NCBI RefSeq assembly: GCF_032583975.1
Contig: NZ_JAWHTF010000001.1
DNA length: 64,000 bases
Reading direction: 5' to 3' (one strand)
Source of the DNA: Gilvirhabdus luticola
Lineage (GTDB): Bacteria > Bacteroidota > Bacteroidia > Flavobacteriales > Flavobacteriaceae
The translations under genes were made by a program, and so were the position numbers. Shown here one piece after another: positions 27,407 to 36,297 of the stretch. The notes below the pieces were generated by a model that had not been told where the DNA came from, made no database searches, and saw only the letters and a list, made by a program, of their open reading frames with translations. Each line of letters opens with the position of its first letter. Within the stretch, counting starts at the first letter, position 1.

Positions 27407-28588
27407 TTATAGTTTAAAAAATTTAATAAAAGTATCTAAATCCTTGTCGCCTCGACCAGAAAGACTAACAACAATAATATCGTCTGGACTAAATGTTTTC
27501 TTTTCAAAAACTGCAAGTGCATGTGAGCTTTCAATGGCAGGAATGATACCTTCTAGCTTACAAAGTTCTAAACCAGCTTTCATGGCATCATCATCTGTAA
27601 TAGAGATAAATTCTGCACGACCAGACTTATACAAGTGGGCATGCATTGGCCCAACACCTGGATAATCCAAACCTGCTGAAATAGAATAAGGTTCTGTAAT
27701 TTGTCCGTCGTTGGTTTGCATTAACAAAGTTTTACTGCCATGAATAATACCTTCTTTTCCTAAAACAGAAGTTGCAGCACTTTCTCCTGAATCTATTCCA
27801 AGCCCGGCTGCTTCAACAGCAATAAGATTTACAGAAGTATCTTCAAGAAAATGATAATATGCTCCAGCTGCATTACTGCCACCGCCAACACAAGCCACTA
27901 CATAATCAGGTTTTTCTATATTCTCCTGTTCTTTTAATTGCCATTTAATTTCTTCTGAAACAATACTTTGGAAACGAGCAACCATATCTGGATATGGATG
28001 AGGCCCAACTACACTTCCAATAATATAATGTGTATTTACAGGATTATTTATCCAATCTCTAATAGCTTCGTTAGTTGCATCTTTTAAGGTTCTGCTACCA
28101 GATAATGCGGGAACAACAGTTGCTCCTAGCATTTTCATTCTTGCGACATTTGGTGCCTGACGAGCAATATCAATTTCTCCCATATACACAATACACTCCA
28201 ATCCCATAAGTGCACAAACCGTTGCAGTGGCTACACCATGTTGACCAGCTCCAGTTTCTGCAATAATTCTGGTTTTTCCCAGACGTTTTGCCATAAGAAT
28301 TTGACCAATGGTATTGTTTATTTTATGGGCACCTGTATGGTTTAGATCCTCACGCTTTAGATAAATTTTTGTATTGTATTTATCAGAAAGGCGTTTTGCA
28401 AAATAGAGTGGAGAAGGCCTGCCAACGTAATCTTTCAATAACTGATTGAATTCTTTTATGAAAGAAGGTTCTGCCATTACTTTCAAATAATTCTGACGTA
28501 ATTCTTCAACATTAGGATAGAGCATTTCTGGAATGTATGCACCACCAAACTCTCCGTAGTAACCTTTGTTGTCTATATTATAACTCAT
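27407..28588 (-). CDS. trpB: Tryptophan synthase beta subunit
   Basis: TrpB joins indole and serine to tryptophan with PLP. The 393-residue protein has the PLP lysine in HTGAHKINN (Lys89), the glycine-rich phosphate site CVGGGSNAAG, and the conserved N-terminal GEFGGAYIPE. Its start overlaps the end of trpF by 4 bp. Confidence 0.98.
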   Translation of the reverse strand: MSYNIDNKGYYGEFGGAYIPEMLYPNVEELRQNYLKVMAEPSFIKEFNQLLKDYVGRPSPLYFAKRLSDKYNTKIYLKREDLNHTGAHKINNTIGQILMAKRLGKTRIIAETGAGQHGVATATVCALMGLECIVYMGEIDIARQAPNVARMKMLGATVVPALSGSRTLKDATNEAIRDWINNPVNTHYIIGSVVGPHPYPDMVARFQSIVSEEIKWQLKEQENIEKPDYVVACVGGGSNAAGAYYHFLEDTSVNLIAVEAAGLGIDSGESAATSVLGKEGIIHGSKTLLMQTNDGQITEPYSISAGLDYPGVGPMHAHLYKSGRAEFISITDDDAMKAGLELCKLEGIIPAIESSHALAVFEKKTFSPDDIIVVSLSGRGDKDLDTFIKFFKL

Positions 28589-29199
28589 ACTTGAGATTTA
28601 AATTTTTTTAGTAATTCAATGATTTTTAGTCCTGGTTCAGTTTCAAATTTGCTATTTACATCAATAGCATGACATTTTTTTGAAGCTTTTGTTTTTAAAA
28701 ATTTTTGGAGGTTTTCATTTTCTTCTAAACCTATACCACCACTTAAAAAAAATGGCTTTGCTGAAGGATAATCTTTTAAAACATTCCAATTGAATGTATA
28801 ACCATTTCCTCCTGGTAATTTTCCTTTAGTATCAAACAAATAGTAGTCGCAAACTAACTCATAAGACTTTAAAATAGAAAAATCAAAAGTGTCCTTAATA
28901 GAAAATACTTTAATGATTTTAATATTCAAAGGCCTTAACATTTCACAAAATTCCGGTGATTCGTTTCCATGTAATTGAACAGCTTGCAAATTGTATTTGT
29001 TTACTTTTTCAATGATTTCTTCAACTGTAGCATTAACAAAAACGCCAACTTTCTTTATTGTTTCTGGTATTTCGGGAATAGTTCCATTAAAGTAACGAGC
29101 AGATTTTTCGTAAAAAATAAAACCAAAATAATCTGGTTGCAAATTTGCAACTTCAGTTATATTATCATAATATTTCATGCCGCAGACCTTCAGTTTCAT
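28585..29199 (-). CDS. trpF: Phosphoribosylanthranilate isomerase
   Basis: TrpF isomerises phosphoribosylanthranilate to CdRP. The 204-residue protein starts KVCGMKYYDNI (Cys general base), with VQLHGNESPEF and FLSGGIGLEEN near the C-terminus and the catalytic Asp in AIDVNS. It overlaps trpC and trpB by 4 bp each, so translation is probably coupled. Confidence 0.96.
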   Translation of the reverse strand: MKLKVCGMKYYDNITEVANLQPDYFGFIFYEKSARYFNGTIPEIPETIKKVGVFVNATVEEIIEKVNKYNLQAVQLHGNESPEFCEMLRPLNIKIIKVFSIKDTFDFSILKSYELVCDYYLFDTKGKLPGGNGYTFNWNVLKDYPSAKPFFLSGGIGLEENENLQKFLKTKASKKCHAIDVNSKFETEPGLKIIELLKKFKSQV

Positions 29200-29981
29200 T
29201 TCTCTAGTTTTTCAATAAATTCTTTGGCACTTTCTCCAGCATTACTGGTTTTCATAAAGTTTTCACCAATTAAAAATCCTTTGAAACCATATTGCTGAAG
29301 CTCTTTTATAGATTCAACATTGCTTATTCCACTTTCTGAAACTTTTATAAAATCATCTGGAATTATTGAACTCAATTCTTTGCTGGTTTCCAAACTAACT
29401 TCAAATGTCTTTAGGTTTCTGTTGTTTACACCTATCATAGTTATACTATCAAATAAAGATTTTTTCAAATCTTTTTCGTTATGAACTTCTAAAAGTACTT
29501 CTAGGTTTAAGCTTTGTGCTAACTCTGAATAATATTTGATTTCGTCTTTAGACAAAATAGCAGCAATCAACAATATGACATCTGCACCTTGAGCACGTGC
29601 TTCAACAATTTGGTAAGGGTCGATTATAAACTCTTTCCTCAACAAAGGCAGCTTGCAACTAGCTCTTGCAATTAATAAGTCGTCTAAAGAACCACCAAAA
29701 TATTTACCATCTGTAAGCACAGACATACCGCAAACACCTGCTTTTTCATAGCCTTTGGCAACATCAAAAACATTTAAATCTTGGTTGATAACCGATTTAG
29801 ATGGCGAACGTCTTTTGTGTTCTGCAATAATTCCAGAAGGACTATTTTTTAGTTTATTTGATAACGATATAGTTTCTCTATCGAATAGAACAGATTCTTC
29901 TAGCTGTTCTATTGGAATGAGCTTTTTACGAAGTTTTACTTCAATTTCTTTGTCTGCAATTATTTTTTCAAGAATGTTCAT
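29196..29981 (-). CDS. trpC: Indole-3-glycerol phosphate synthase
   Basis: TrpC closes the indole ring from CdRP. The 261-residue protein has AEHKRRSPSKS, LRKEFIIDPYQ, GVNNRNLKTFEV and the ESGISN phosphate site, all expected in this barrel. TrpC and TrpF are separate proteins here, unlike the fused form of E. coli. Confidence 0.97.
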   Translation of the reverse strand: MNILEKIIADKEIEVKLRKKLIPIEQLEESVLFDRETISLSNKLKNSPSGIIAEHKRRSPSKSVINQDLNVFDVAKGYEKAGVCGMSVLTDGKYFGGSLDDLLIARASCKLPLLRKEFIIDPYQIVEARAQGADVILLIAAILSKDEIKYYSELAQSLNLEVLLEVHNEKDLKKSLFDSITMIGVNNRNLKTFEVSLETSKELSSIIPDDFIKVSESGISNVESIKELQQYGFKGFLIGENFMKTSNAGESAKEFIEKLEK

Positions 29982-29982
29982 A

Positions 29983-30975
29983 TTACTGGCTTAATTCTAC
30001 AAGTTTTTTAAAAGATTGCTTGGCTTTTCCACTCAATAAAGATTCTTTGGCAATGCTAAAACTATCTTCAAATGGAATGTCATTTACGGTGGAAATAGCT
30101 AATGAAGCATTGGCACAAACCACATTGTTTTGAGCCTCTGTACCTTTACCATCTAATACATCTACAAATATTTTCGCTGAACTTTCAATTGAATTTCCAC
30201 CATAAATATCTTTTTGTTGTAATGGTTTTAATCCAAAATTATCTGGATTTACAATCTGTTCTGATTTATTGTTTATCACTTTGGCTGCACCTGTTAAAGA
30301 AATTTCATCATAACCATCCAAAGCATGAATAATACTATAATTTTTATCAGTATTTTCATAAAGATAACTATACATACGTAATAACTCTAAACTGAAAACA
30401 CCTACCATTTGGTTCTTCGGAAATGCAGGATTTACCATTGGTCCTAACATATTGAAAAATGTTTTTACACCCAATTCGCGACGAATGGGAGCAACGTTTT
30501 TCATTGCAGGATGAAACAAAGGAGCGTGCAGTACACATATGCCTGATTTTTCCAAACAAGTCTTTAAAAACTCAATATCATTGCTGAATTTTACGCCTAG
30601 AAATTCCAAAACATTTGAAGATCCACAAGCTGAAGACACTCCATAATTGCCATGTTTGGTGACATTTACTTCAGCTCCGGCAGTGACAAAGGAAGCTAAT
30701 GTAGAAATGTTGAATGTGTCTTTTCCATCGCCTCCAGTTCCACATAAATCTATAGTATTATATTCTTCAAGAGGAACAGGAATACAAAGTTCTAAAAGTG
30801 CATCGCGAAATCCTTGAAGTTCTTCAATCGTAATACTACGCATCATATACACTGTCAAAAATGATGCAATTTGGCTTTGGTTATATTTTCCTTTGGAAAT
30901 ATTGACTAAAACCTGTTTAGCTTCTTCGCTTGAAATACTTTCGTGGTTTATTAATCTGTTTAAAATTTCTTTCAT
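29983..30975 (-). CDS. trpD: Anthranilate phosphoribosyltransferase
   Basis: TrpD transfers the phosphoribosyl group from PRPP to anthranilate. The 330-residue protein has the PRPP-binding motif DLCGTGGDGKDTFNIST (about 76-92), KHGNYGVSSACGSSN and the GPMVNPAFP segment. It stands alone rather than fused to the TrpG glutaminase. One base separates it from the trpG stop region. Confidence 0.97.
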   Translation of the reverse strand: MKEILNRLINHESISSEEAKQVLVNISKGKYNQSQIASFLTVYMMRSITIEELQGFRDALLELCIPVPLEEYNTIDLCGTGGDGKDTFNISTLASFVTAGAEVNVTKHGNYGVSSACGSSNVLEFLGVKFSNDIEFLKTCLEKSGICVLHAPLFHPAMKNVAPIRRELGVKTFFNMLGPMVNPAFPKNQMVGVFSLELLRMYSYLYENTDKNYSIIHALDGYDEISLTGAAKVINNKSEQIVNPDNFGLKPLQQKDIYGGNSIESSAKIFVDVLDGKGTEAQNNVVCANASLAISTVNDIPFEDSFSIAKESLLSGKAKQSFKKLVELSQ

Positions 30976-30976
30976 C

Positions 30977-31543
30977 TTAATTATTTAACCAATTTTTTAA
31001 TATTCGTTTTCCATCTGGAGTTAAAACAGATTCTGGATGAAATTGTACGCCTTTTACATCATAAGTTTTATGTCTTAAAGACATGATTTGATTGTTTTCA
31101 TCAAAAGATGTTGCTTCTAAAACTTCTGGCAAATCTGGATGCACAACCCAAGAATGATAACGACCAACCTCAATATTCTTGTTGAGTCCTTTAAAAAGAA
31201 TTTCGTCTTCAGAAGTAATGGTAACTTGAGTTGCTACGCCATGAAATACAGTATCTAGATTTACTAGACTTCCTCCAAAAACTTCTCCAATTGCTTGTTG
31301 TCCCAAACAGACTCCCAAAATGCTTTTAGTTGGAGCATATTCTTTTATAATGGACTTTAATAAACCTGCTTCGTCAGGTATTCCTGGCCCTGGTGATAAT
31401 ACGATTTTATCAAAAGGTTTTACGTCCTCTATTGTAAGTTGGTCATTTCGTTTTACCGTAACATCACATCCTAAGTCTTCCAAGTAGTGTACGAGATTGT
31501 AGGTAAAACTATCGTAATTATCTATGACTAATATTTTTTTCAT
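30977..31543 (-). CDS. trpG: Anthranilate synthase component II (glutamine amidotransferase)
   Basis: TrpG supplies ammonia from glutamine to TrpE. The 188-residue form begins at the ATG giving MKKILVIDNYDSFTYN, 2 bp after the trpE stop. A TTG two codons further upstream would overlap trpE and is less likely. The nucleophile is Cys79 in GVCLGQQ, and the His/Glu pair lies in VQFHPES. In some bacteria this subunit also serves PabB; no pab gene is seen here. Confidence 0.96.
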   Translation of the reverse strand: MKKILVIDNYDSFTYNLVHYLEDLGCDVTVKRNDQLTIEDVKPFDKIVLSPGPGIPDEAGLLKSIIKEYAPTKSILGVCLGQQAIGEVFGGSLVNLDTVFHGVATQVTITSEDEILFKGLNKNIEVGRYHSWVVHPDLPEVLEATSFDENNQIMSLRHKTYDVKGVQFHPESVLTPDGKRILKNWLNN

Positions 31544-31545
31544 TT

Positions 31546-32949
31546 TCAAATACTTTCTGCTATTTCTATGGCTTTTGTTAAAGCTCCTAATTTGTTATAC
31601 ACTTCTTGTAATTCGTTTTCAGGGACAGATTTTGAAACCAATCCTGCACCAGCTTGCCAATGTAGATGGTGGTTTTTGCTTAAAAAAGTTCTGATCATTA
31701 TGGCGTGATTAAAATTACCTTCAAAATCCATAAAACCAATGGCACCTCCATAAAAATCGCGACTTGTTTTTTCATATTTTTCAATAAGTTGCATGGCCAT
31801 ATGTTTAGGAGCTCCACTTAATGTGCCTGCGGGAAAAGTATCTGCTACTACCTGAATGGTTGAAGTTTCTTTATGCTTTTGACCTGTAACTTTGCTAACC
31901 AAATGAATCACGTGTGAGAAAAACTGTACTTCTCTATAAGTTTCAACTTTTACAGAATGCCCATGTCTACTTAAATCATTCCTTGCTAAATCTACTAACA
32001 TGACATGTTCTGCATTTTCTTTGTCGTCTTCAGAAAGTTGCTTGGCCAATTCGGCATCTTTTTCATCATTTCCTGTTCGTTTAAAGGTTCCAGCTATTGG
32101 GTGAATTTCTGCCTTTCCATTTGAAACAATGAGTTGTGCTTCTGGTGAACTACCGAAGATTTTAAAATCTCCATAATCAAAATAAAATAAATATGGTGAA
32201 GGATTAATGCTTCTTAAGGCTCTATATACATTAAACTCATCACCTTTAAATTTTTGTGAAAACTTTTTGGACAAAACCAATTGGAAAACATCACCTCTTG
32301 CACAATGTTTTTTGGCCAACTCTACATGTTCTTTGTACTCTTGGTCTGTTAAGTTTGATGTTGTTTTACCATCGGCAGCAAAATTGAAAGCTGCAAAGTT
32401 TTTAGATTTTATGAGTTGGAAGATTTCTTCAATATTATTTTCAGATTCATAACAGTGTGCAAAAATATAAGCTTCATTCTTGTAATGATTAATAGCAATT
32501 ATATTCTGATAAACGGCATAATATATGTCTGGAATGTTAAGATGGCCTTCTTTTTTCGATATATCTATATCTTCAAAGTATCTAACGGCATCATAAGCCA
32601 TATATCCAAAAATACCATTGTTTATAAATTTGAATGTTTCTTCAGAATGAATCTTGAATTGTTGCGTGAACTTATGAATTTGATTGACTACAGAAATTTC
32701 AGAATCTATTTTGAGAGTTTCTTCTTTCTTATCAGGAAATGAAGTAGTAATGACTTCATCTTTCACTTTTATTGATGCAATAGGATTGCAACAGATATAT
32801 GAAAAACTATTGTCGTTGGCGTGATAATCACTACTTTCAAGGAGAATACTATTAGGATATTTATCTCTAATCTTAAGATAAATACTTACGGGTGTAATGG
32901 TATCGGCCAATATTTTTTTATAATGTGTATGTAGATGATAGGTATTCAT
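31546..32949 (-). CDS. trpE: Anthranilate synthase component I
   Basis: TrpE makes anthranilate from chorismate and is the first enzyme of the pathway. The 467-residue protein has the chorismate-binding C-domain with IHPIAGTFKRTG, EHVMLVDLARNDLSRHG and PAGTLSGAPK, and an N-terminal LLESSD motif typical of the feedback tryptophan site. It is the first structural gene, lying 34 bp downstream of the attenuator hairpin. Confidence 0.97.
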   Translation of the reverse strand: MNTYHLHTHYKKILADTITPVSIYLKIRDKYPNSILLESSDYHANDNSFSYICCNPIASIKVKDEVITTSFPDKKEETLKIDSEISVVNQIHKFTQQFKIHSEETFKFINNGIFGYMAYDAVRYFEDIDISKKEGHLNIPDIYYAVYQNIIAINHYKNEAYIFAHCYESENNIEEIFQLIKSKNFAAFNFAADGKTTSNLTDQEYKEHVELAKKHCARGDVFQLVLSKKFSQKFKGDEFNVYRALRSINPSPYLFYFDYGDFKIFGSSPEAQLIVSNGKAEIHPIAGTFKRTGNDEKDAELAKQLSEDDKENAEHVMLVDLARNDLSRHGHSVKVETYREVQFFSHVIHLVSKVTGQKHKETSTIQVVADTFPAGTLSGAPKHMAMQLIEKYEKTSRDFYGGAIGFMDFEGNFNHAIMIRTFLSKNHHLHWQAGAGLVSKSVPENELQEVYNKLGALTKAIEIAESI

Positions 32950-32982
32950 TAATCTCTAAATTATTTTATGTTCTTTCAAATT

Positions 32983-33015
32983 AAAAAAGGCTTGTCGTGA
33001 ATGACAAGCCTTTTT
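32983..33015 (-). terminator. trp operon attenuator (intrinsic terminator)
   Basis: On the minus strand, AAAAAGGCTTGTC, a six-base loop ATTCAC, and GACAAGCCTTTTT form a perfect 13-bp stem followed by further Ts, ending about 34 nt before the trpE start. It lies between the Trp-rich leader peptide and trpE. The loop sequence TTCACGA is complementary over 7 nt to TCGTGAA in the leader coding region (33050-33056), giving a possible alternative pairing. Confidence 0.85.
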
Positions 33016-33045
33016 GATATTTTTAGTTTTAAATATACTATAGCG

Positions 33046-33108
33046 TTAGTTCACGAAATTTTCTTTTCGAGAAGACCACCACCAAGTATTATTTAAAATT
33101 GTGTTCAT
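33046..33108 (-). CDS. trpL: trp operon leader peptide with three consecutive Trp codons
   Basis: A 20-codon frame starts at ATG 33108, reads MNTILNNTWWWSSRKE and ends at TAA 33046. Three tandem TGG codons (residues 9-11) in such a short peptide directly upstream of an intrinsic terminator and trpE are the hallmark of a tryptophan-sensing leader. If tryptophanyl-tRNA is short, the ribosome should stall at the TGG run and leave the downstream TCGTGAA free to pair with the terminator loop. If tryptophan is plentiful the ribosome reaches the stop and masks it. The predicted promoter lies a few bases upstream, so the 5' leader is very short. Confidence 0.88.
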   Translation of the reverse strand: MNTILNNTWWWSSRKENFVN

Positions 33109-33119
33109 AATTAATGGTT

Positions 33120-33150
33120 CAAATATATAAATGAAAATATAATAAACAAA
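33120..33150 (-). promoter_or_regulatory. Predicted promoter of the trp leader and operon
   Basis: On the minus strand TTTG (33150-33147), a 19-bp spacer and TATATTTG (33127-33120) match the Bacteroidota consensus exactly. The predicted start of transcription falls about 33113-33116, only some 5-8 nt ahead of the leader ATG. Confidence 0.7.
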
Positions 33151-33158
33151 TATTTTTC

Positions 33159-33197
33159 TATAAAAACAGAAAACTACCGTTCAAAACGGTAGTTTTC
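33159..33197 (-). terminator. Intrinsic terminator of the marR gene
   Basis: GAAAACTACCGTT, loop of three, AACGGTAGTTTTC form a perfect 13-bp stem (33169-33197), followed on the minus strand by a T-rich stretch (TGTTTTTATAG). It isolates the trp promoter from transcription through marR. Confidence 0.8.
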
Positions 33198-33240
33198 CTT
33201 GATTGCTAGTATTGTTAAGGAAGAATTAGTTTGCTATTAA

Positions 33241-33690
33241 TCATCTTATTTTTGCTAACAATCTTATAAGTTGGTCTTTTTCTTTTTCTGATAATTTATT
33301 TACAATGTGTTTTTCGGCTTCTTCAATTAAAGTATCAACATAATCTAAAATTTCTAAACCTTCATTTGTAATATTAATATCAATTTTCCGCCTATTACTG
33401 GAGTTAATTTCTTTATATACAAGTCCTTTGTTCACCAATTTATCTATCAATCTTGTCGTGTTACTCATTTTATTTATCATACGTTCTTGTACAACTGCTA
33501 AAGAAACAGCTTCATTTTGTTGTCCTCGCAATATTCTTAACACATTAAATTGTTGTAAAGAAATGTCAAAAGGTTTAAGAATTCCGTTGAGTATGTTACT
33601 TAATTGACCACTAGTATATAATATACTTACAACAATTTTTTTATGAGAAGATAATTTTTTACTAGTTTTTAAAATCTGCTCTATCTTCAT
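33241..33690 (-). CDS. MarR-family transcriptional regulator
   Basis: The 149-residue protein has the winged helix-turn-helix of MarR repressors: LQQFNVLRILRGQQNEAVSL, MINKMSNTTRLIDKLVNKGL as the recognition helix, and the wing RRKIDINITNEGLEIL. MarR proteins bind palindromic operators as dimers and let go on binding small ligands. It is not in the trp operon: a terminator and the trp promoter separate them. A palindrome over its own -7 box (33707-33718) suggests self-repression. Confidence 0.9.
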   Translation of the reverse strand: MKIEQILKTSKKLSSHKKIVVSILYTSGQLSNILNGILKPFDISLQQFNVLRILRGQQNEAVSLAVVQERMINKMSNTTRLIDKLVNKGLVYKEINSSNRRKIDINITNEGLEILDYVDTLIEEAEKHIVNKLSEKEKDQLIRLLAKIR

Positions 33691-33706
33691 TTACTAAAAA
33701 CAACTG

Positions 33707-33723
33707 TTGTATATACAAATGTA
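33707..33723 (-). promoter_or_regulatory. marR promoter with overlapping 12-bp palindrome (putative operator)
   Basis: TTGTATATACAA at 33707-33718 is a perfect palindrome. The minus-strand -7 box TACATTTG covers 33716-33723, so the two overlap and sit about 20 nt before the marR ATG. The geometry fits an autoregulatory MarR operator; this is inference. Confidence 0.55.
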
Positions 33724-33823
33724 TGATTTATTTTATCTTTTTTAAATATTATAGCCTTTATTATTTTTATTTTTAAAAATTAACCTTAAAAAATTGTTAT
33801 TTCTCATTGCCGATTTGAATTAA

Positions 33824-34989
33824 ATGCAAAGAATTTCTTTTGTCATATTACTTTTTTTATCAAAAGTGCATTTGGTCAAACATGTCCTTCACTTACTAAT
33901 CCATTAAATGGAGCAACAAATGTTTCAGTTGACATAACTATTGAATGGAATTACGTAGAAGGCTCAACTGGTTATATCATCTCCATTGGAACTTTTTCAG
34001 GAGCAGATGATATACTCTCTACACAGATTGGAACCACCTTTTATAAGCCACCTTTAGGATTGCCTGATAATACCGAAATATTTGTTACAATTACACTTTT
34101 TTTCTTCAACATGCCAAATATTGTTTGTCAGAGTGAATCCTTTTCTACAGTAGACATTACTGTTCCTCCAAGTTGTACAATAATGTCAAATCCTTCAAAC
34201 GGAGCAAACAAGATTAATATAGGCTCTAATATATCGTGGAACTATGTAACTGGTGCAAGGGGTTATTTTATTACCATAGGAACTACTTCTTTTTTAAGAG
34301 ATATAGTAAATTATTTGGATGTTCGTAATGCGTTACAATTTAATCCTAGTGTAGATTTTCCTCCTTTAACAGAAATATTTATTAGGCTTATACCATATAA
34401 TGAAAATGGAAATTTAACATCTTGTTTGGAAGAAAGTTTTACTACTGGCGTAGTTGCATCATTGCCCAACGGCAGTTCATAATTTATCCGGTTAATCAAG
34501 CAACAAATGTTCCGCTGTCTCCACTCATTGAATGGGAAGAAACTCAGGAGCAACTGCTTATAAGGTTGATATTGGTTCATCACCTATAGAGAATGATATT
34601 TTAAATGGAGGAGTGTTCTATACTAATTCCACTTTCGCACTTAATTTTGAGCCTAATAGTCTTTATTTTATCCGTATTGTGCCTTTTAATAGTACTGGAG
34701 AAGCAATAGACTGTAATCAGACCAGCTTTTCTACAATTTTGGGTTGTGGTCCAAATTCTGATGGGTTTCATGATTATTGGCAATATCTCCATGATAGGAA
34801 TCATGACTTTATTATTGAGGCACTATACATATATGATAGGTATGGAAAATTAATTAAACAAATAGATCCTTATGGTAAAGGTTGAATGGAATTATGAATG
34901 GAAAAAGAATGCCCATTTCCGATTATTGGTATAAGGCTATTACATCAAATGGAAAGATTTACGGAGGGCACTTTAGCTTGATAAGATAG
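33824..34989 (+). pseudogene. Decayed secreted protein gene with fibronectin-III-like repeats and a T9SS type B sorting tail
   Basis: Joined across frames, the region encodes a signal peptide (MQRISFVILLF then FIKSAFGQ), three Fn3-like units each with a PxNGAxxVxxxxxIxWNY pattern (33890, 34180, 34490 onward), and a C-terminal tail (NSDGFHDYW, YIYDRYGKLIKQIDPYGKG, then GIMNGKRMPISDYWYKAI) matching the type B gliding-motility/T9SS sorting domain. At least five single-base shifts interrupt it: near the T-run at 33852-33858, near 34483, near 34540, a pair near 34775-34800, and at 34886 where one G is missing. The surviving frames (34060-34482, 34532-34885) are pieces, not genes. Sequencing error could explain one shift but hardly five in one gene with intact neighbours. 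Confidence 0.85.
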
Positions 34990-35049
34990 TTTATCTAAAT
35001 TTATGTTAAAGTTAAGGTAATCAGTTTCCTAATCATTAATTTTAATGCT

Positions 35050-35595
35050 ATGAAAATAAAAATACTACTATTTATAACATTAGTTATGGTTTCATGTAAG
35101 AACAATGAAAGCAAAGATTCTAGTGTTGCTCAAAATTCTGAAACAGAAAATATTGAAGTTGCAGGCAGACAAAATTTTCAATTAGAAGTTTATGATTTTG
35201 ATGGTTTAGAGAAATTCCTGTCTTTAAAGGATGACAAAGTTTATGTTGTTAATTTTTGGGCAACTTGGTGTAAACCATGCGTTAAAGAATTGCCTTATTT
35301 CGAAAAATTAAACGATAATTATTCCAATCAAAATGTTGAGGTTATTTTAGTGAGTTTGGATTTTCCACATTTGTATGAAAGCAAGCTCAAACCATTTATT
35401 CAAAAGAATGAATTGACATCAAAGGTTGTAGCATTGGACGATGTAGACATGGATACCTGGATACCTAAAGTGAGCGAATCATGGTCAGGAGCTATACCTG
35501 CTACAATAATCTACAAAAATGATACTCGTAAATTTTACGAACGTTCTTTTACCTATAATGAATTAGAAACAGAAGTCAAACAATTTTTAAATTAA
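35050..35595 (+). CDS. TlpA-like thioredoxin-fold lipoprotein
   Basis: The 181-residue protein has a lipoprotein signal (LVMVSC, Cys16) and a thioredoxin fold with active site WATWCKPC (Cys74, Cys77) and the cis-proline region GAIPATIIY. TlpA/ResA-type proteins reduce disulfides in the periplasm, for example during cytochrome c maturation. It is followed after 5 bp by a second redox-fold gene, so the pair is probably one operon. Confidence 0.9.
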   Translation: MKIKILLFITLVMVSCKNNESKDSSVAQNSETENIEVAGRQNFQLEVYDFDGLEKFLSLKDDKVYVVNFWATWCKPCVKELPYFEKLNDNYSNQNVEVILVSLDFPHLYESKLKPFIQKNELTSKVVALDDVDMDTWIPKVSESWSGAIPATIIYKNDTRKFYERSFTYNELETEVKQFLN

Positions 35596-35600
35596 ACACT

Positions 35601-36221
35601 ATGAAAAATACAATGAAACTTTTTGTAGCACTATTGGTAATATTATCAATAAGTGCATTTACAACTAATTTTGAAACAACTAGTAATGGTTATGAAATAG
35701 GAGATATTGCTACAGATTTTAAACTTATGAATGTAGACGGCAAAATGGTCTCGCTATCAGATTACAAAGATGCAAAAGGATTTATCTTAACTTTTACATG
35801 TAATACTTGTCCTTATGCAGTTGCCTATGAAGATAGAATTATTGCGCTTGATAAAAAATACGCGTCAAAAGGTTATCCAGTAATTGCAATTATGCCAAAT
35901 AATACCGATGTAAAGCCAGGTGATAATATGGAAGCCATGAAAGCCAGGGCAAAGTCTAAAGGATTTACTTTCCCTTATTTGTTGGATGATGGTCAGAAAA
36001 TTTATCCACAATACGGAGCCACCAAAACACCACATATGTTTATTTTAGAAAAAACTAAAAAAGGAAATGTTGTTAGGTATATTGGCGCAATAGACGATAA
36101 TTATAAAGATGCCTTAGCTGTTAAAGAAAAATATGTGGAGAATGCTGTTGATGCTTTGTTATCTGGTAAATCTGTTGAAAAAGCTCAAACTAAAGCCATT
36201 GGGTGTACTATTAAAGTATAA
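35601..36221 (+). CDS. Exported peroxiredoxin/thioredoxin-like protein
   Basis: The 206-residue protein has a signal peptide (LFVALLVILSISAF) and an AhpC/TSA-type fold: IGDIATDFKLMNVDGKMVSL, then FTCNTCPYA with Cys67 and Cys70 in place of the classical peroxidatic Thr-x-x-Cys, and KTPHMFIL at the cis-proline. It belongs to the 'thioredoxin family' group with a CNTCPYA motif that is common in Bacteroidota and of unclear substrate. It lies downstream of the TlpA-like gene. Confidence 0.87.
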   Translation: MKNTMKLFVALLVILSISAFTTNFETTSNGYEIGDIATDFKLMNVDGKMVSLSDYKDAKGFILTFTCNTCPYAVAYEDRIIALDKKYASKGYPVIAIMPNNTDVKPGDNMEAMKARAKSKGFTFPYLLDDGQKIYPQYGATKTPHMFILEKTKKGNVVRYIGAIDDNYKDALAVKEKYVENAVDALLSGKSVEKAQTKAIGCTIKV

Positions 36222-36297
36222 TTTTTTTTATTTGGGTTTTCCCTTTTTCCGTTTATGTCCTGCGAATTGTTAATTTTGTAATTATATAATTTTAACT

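Noticed and set aside
34060..34482. A 140-codon frame read as a separate gene
   Set aside because: It is an internal piece of the frameshifted T9SS protein, starting in the middle of an Fn3-like repeat and lacking a signal peptide.
34532..34885. A 117-codon frame read as a separate gene
   Set aside because: It is the 3' part of the same pseudogene; its sorting tail is cut by a further frameshift at 34886.
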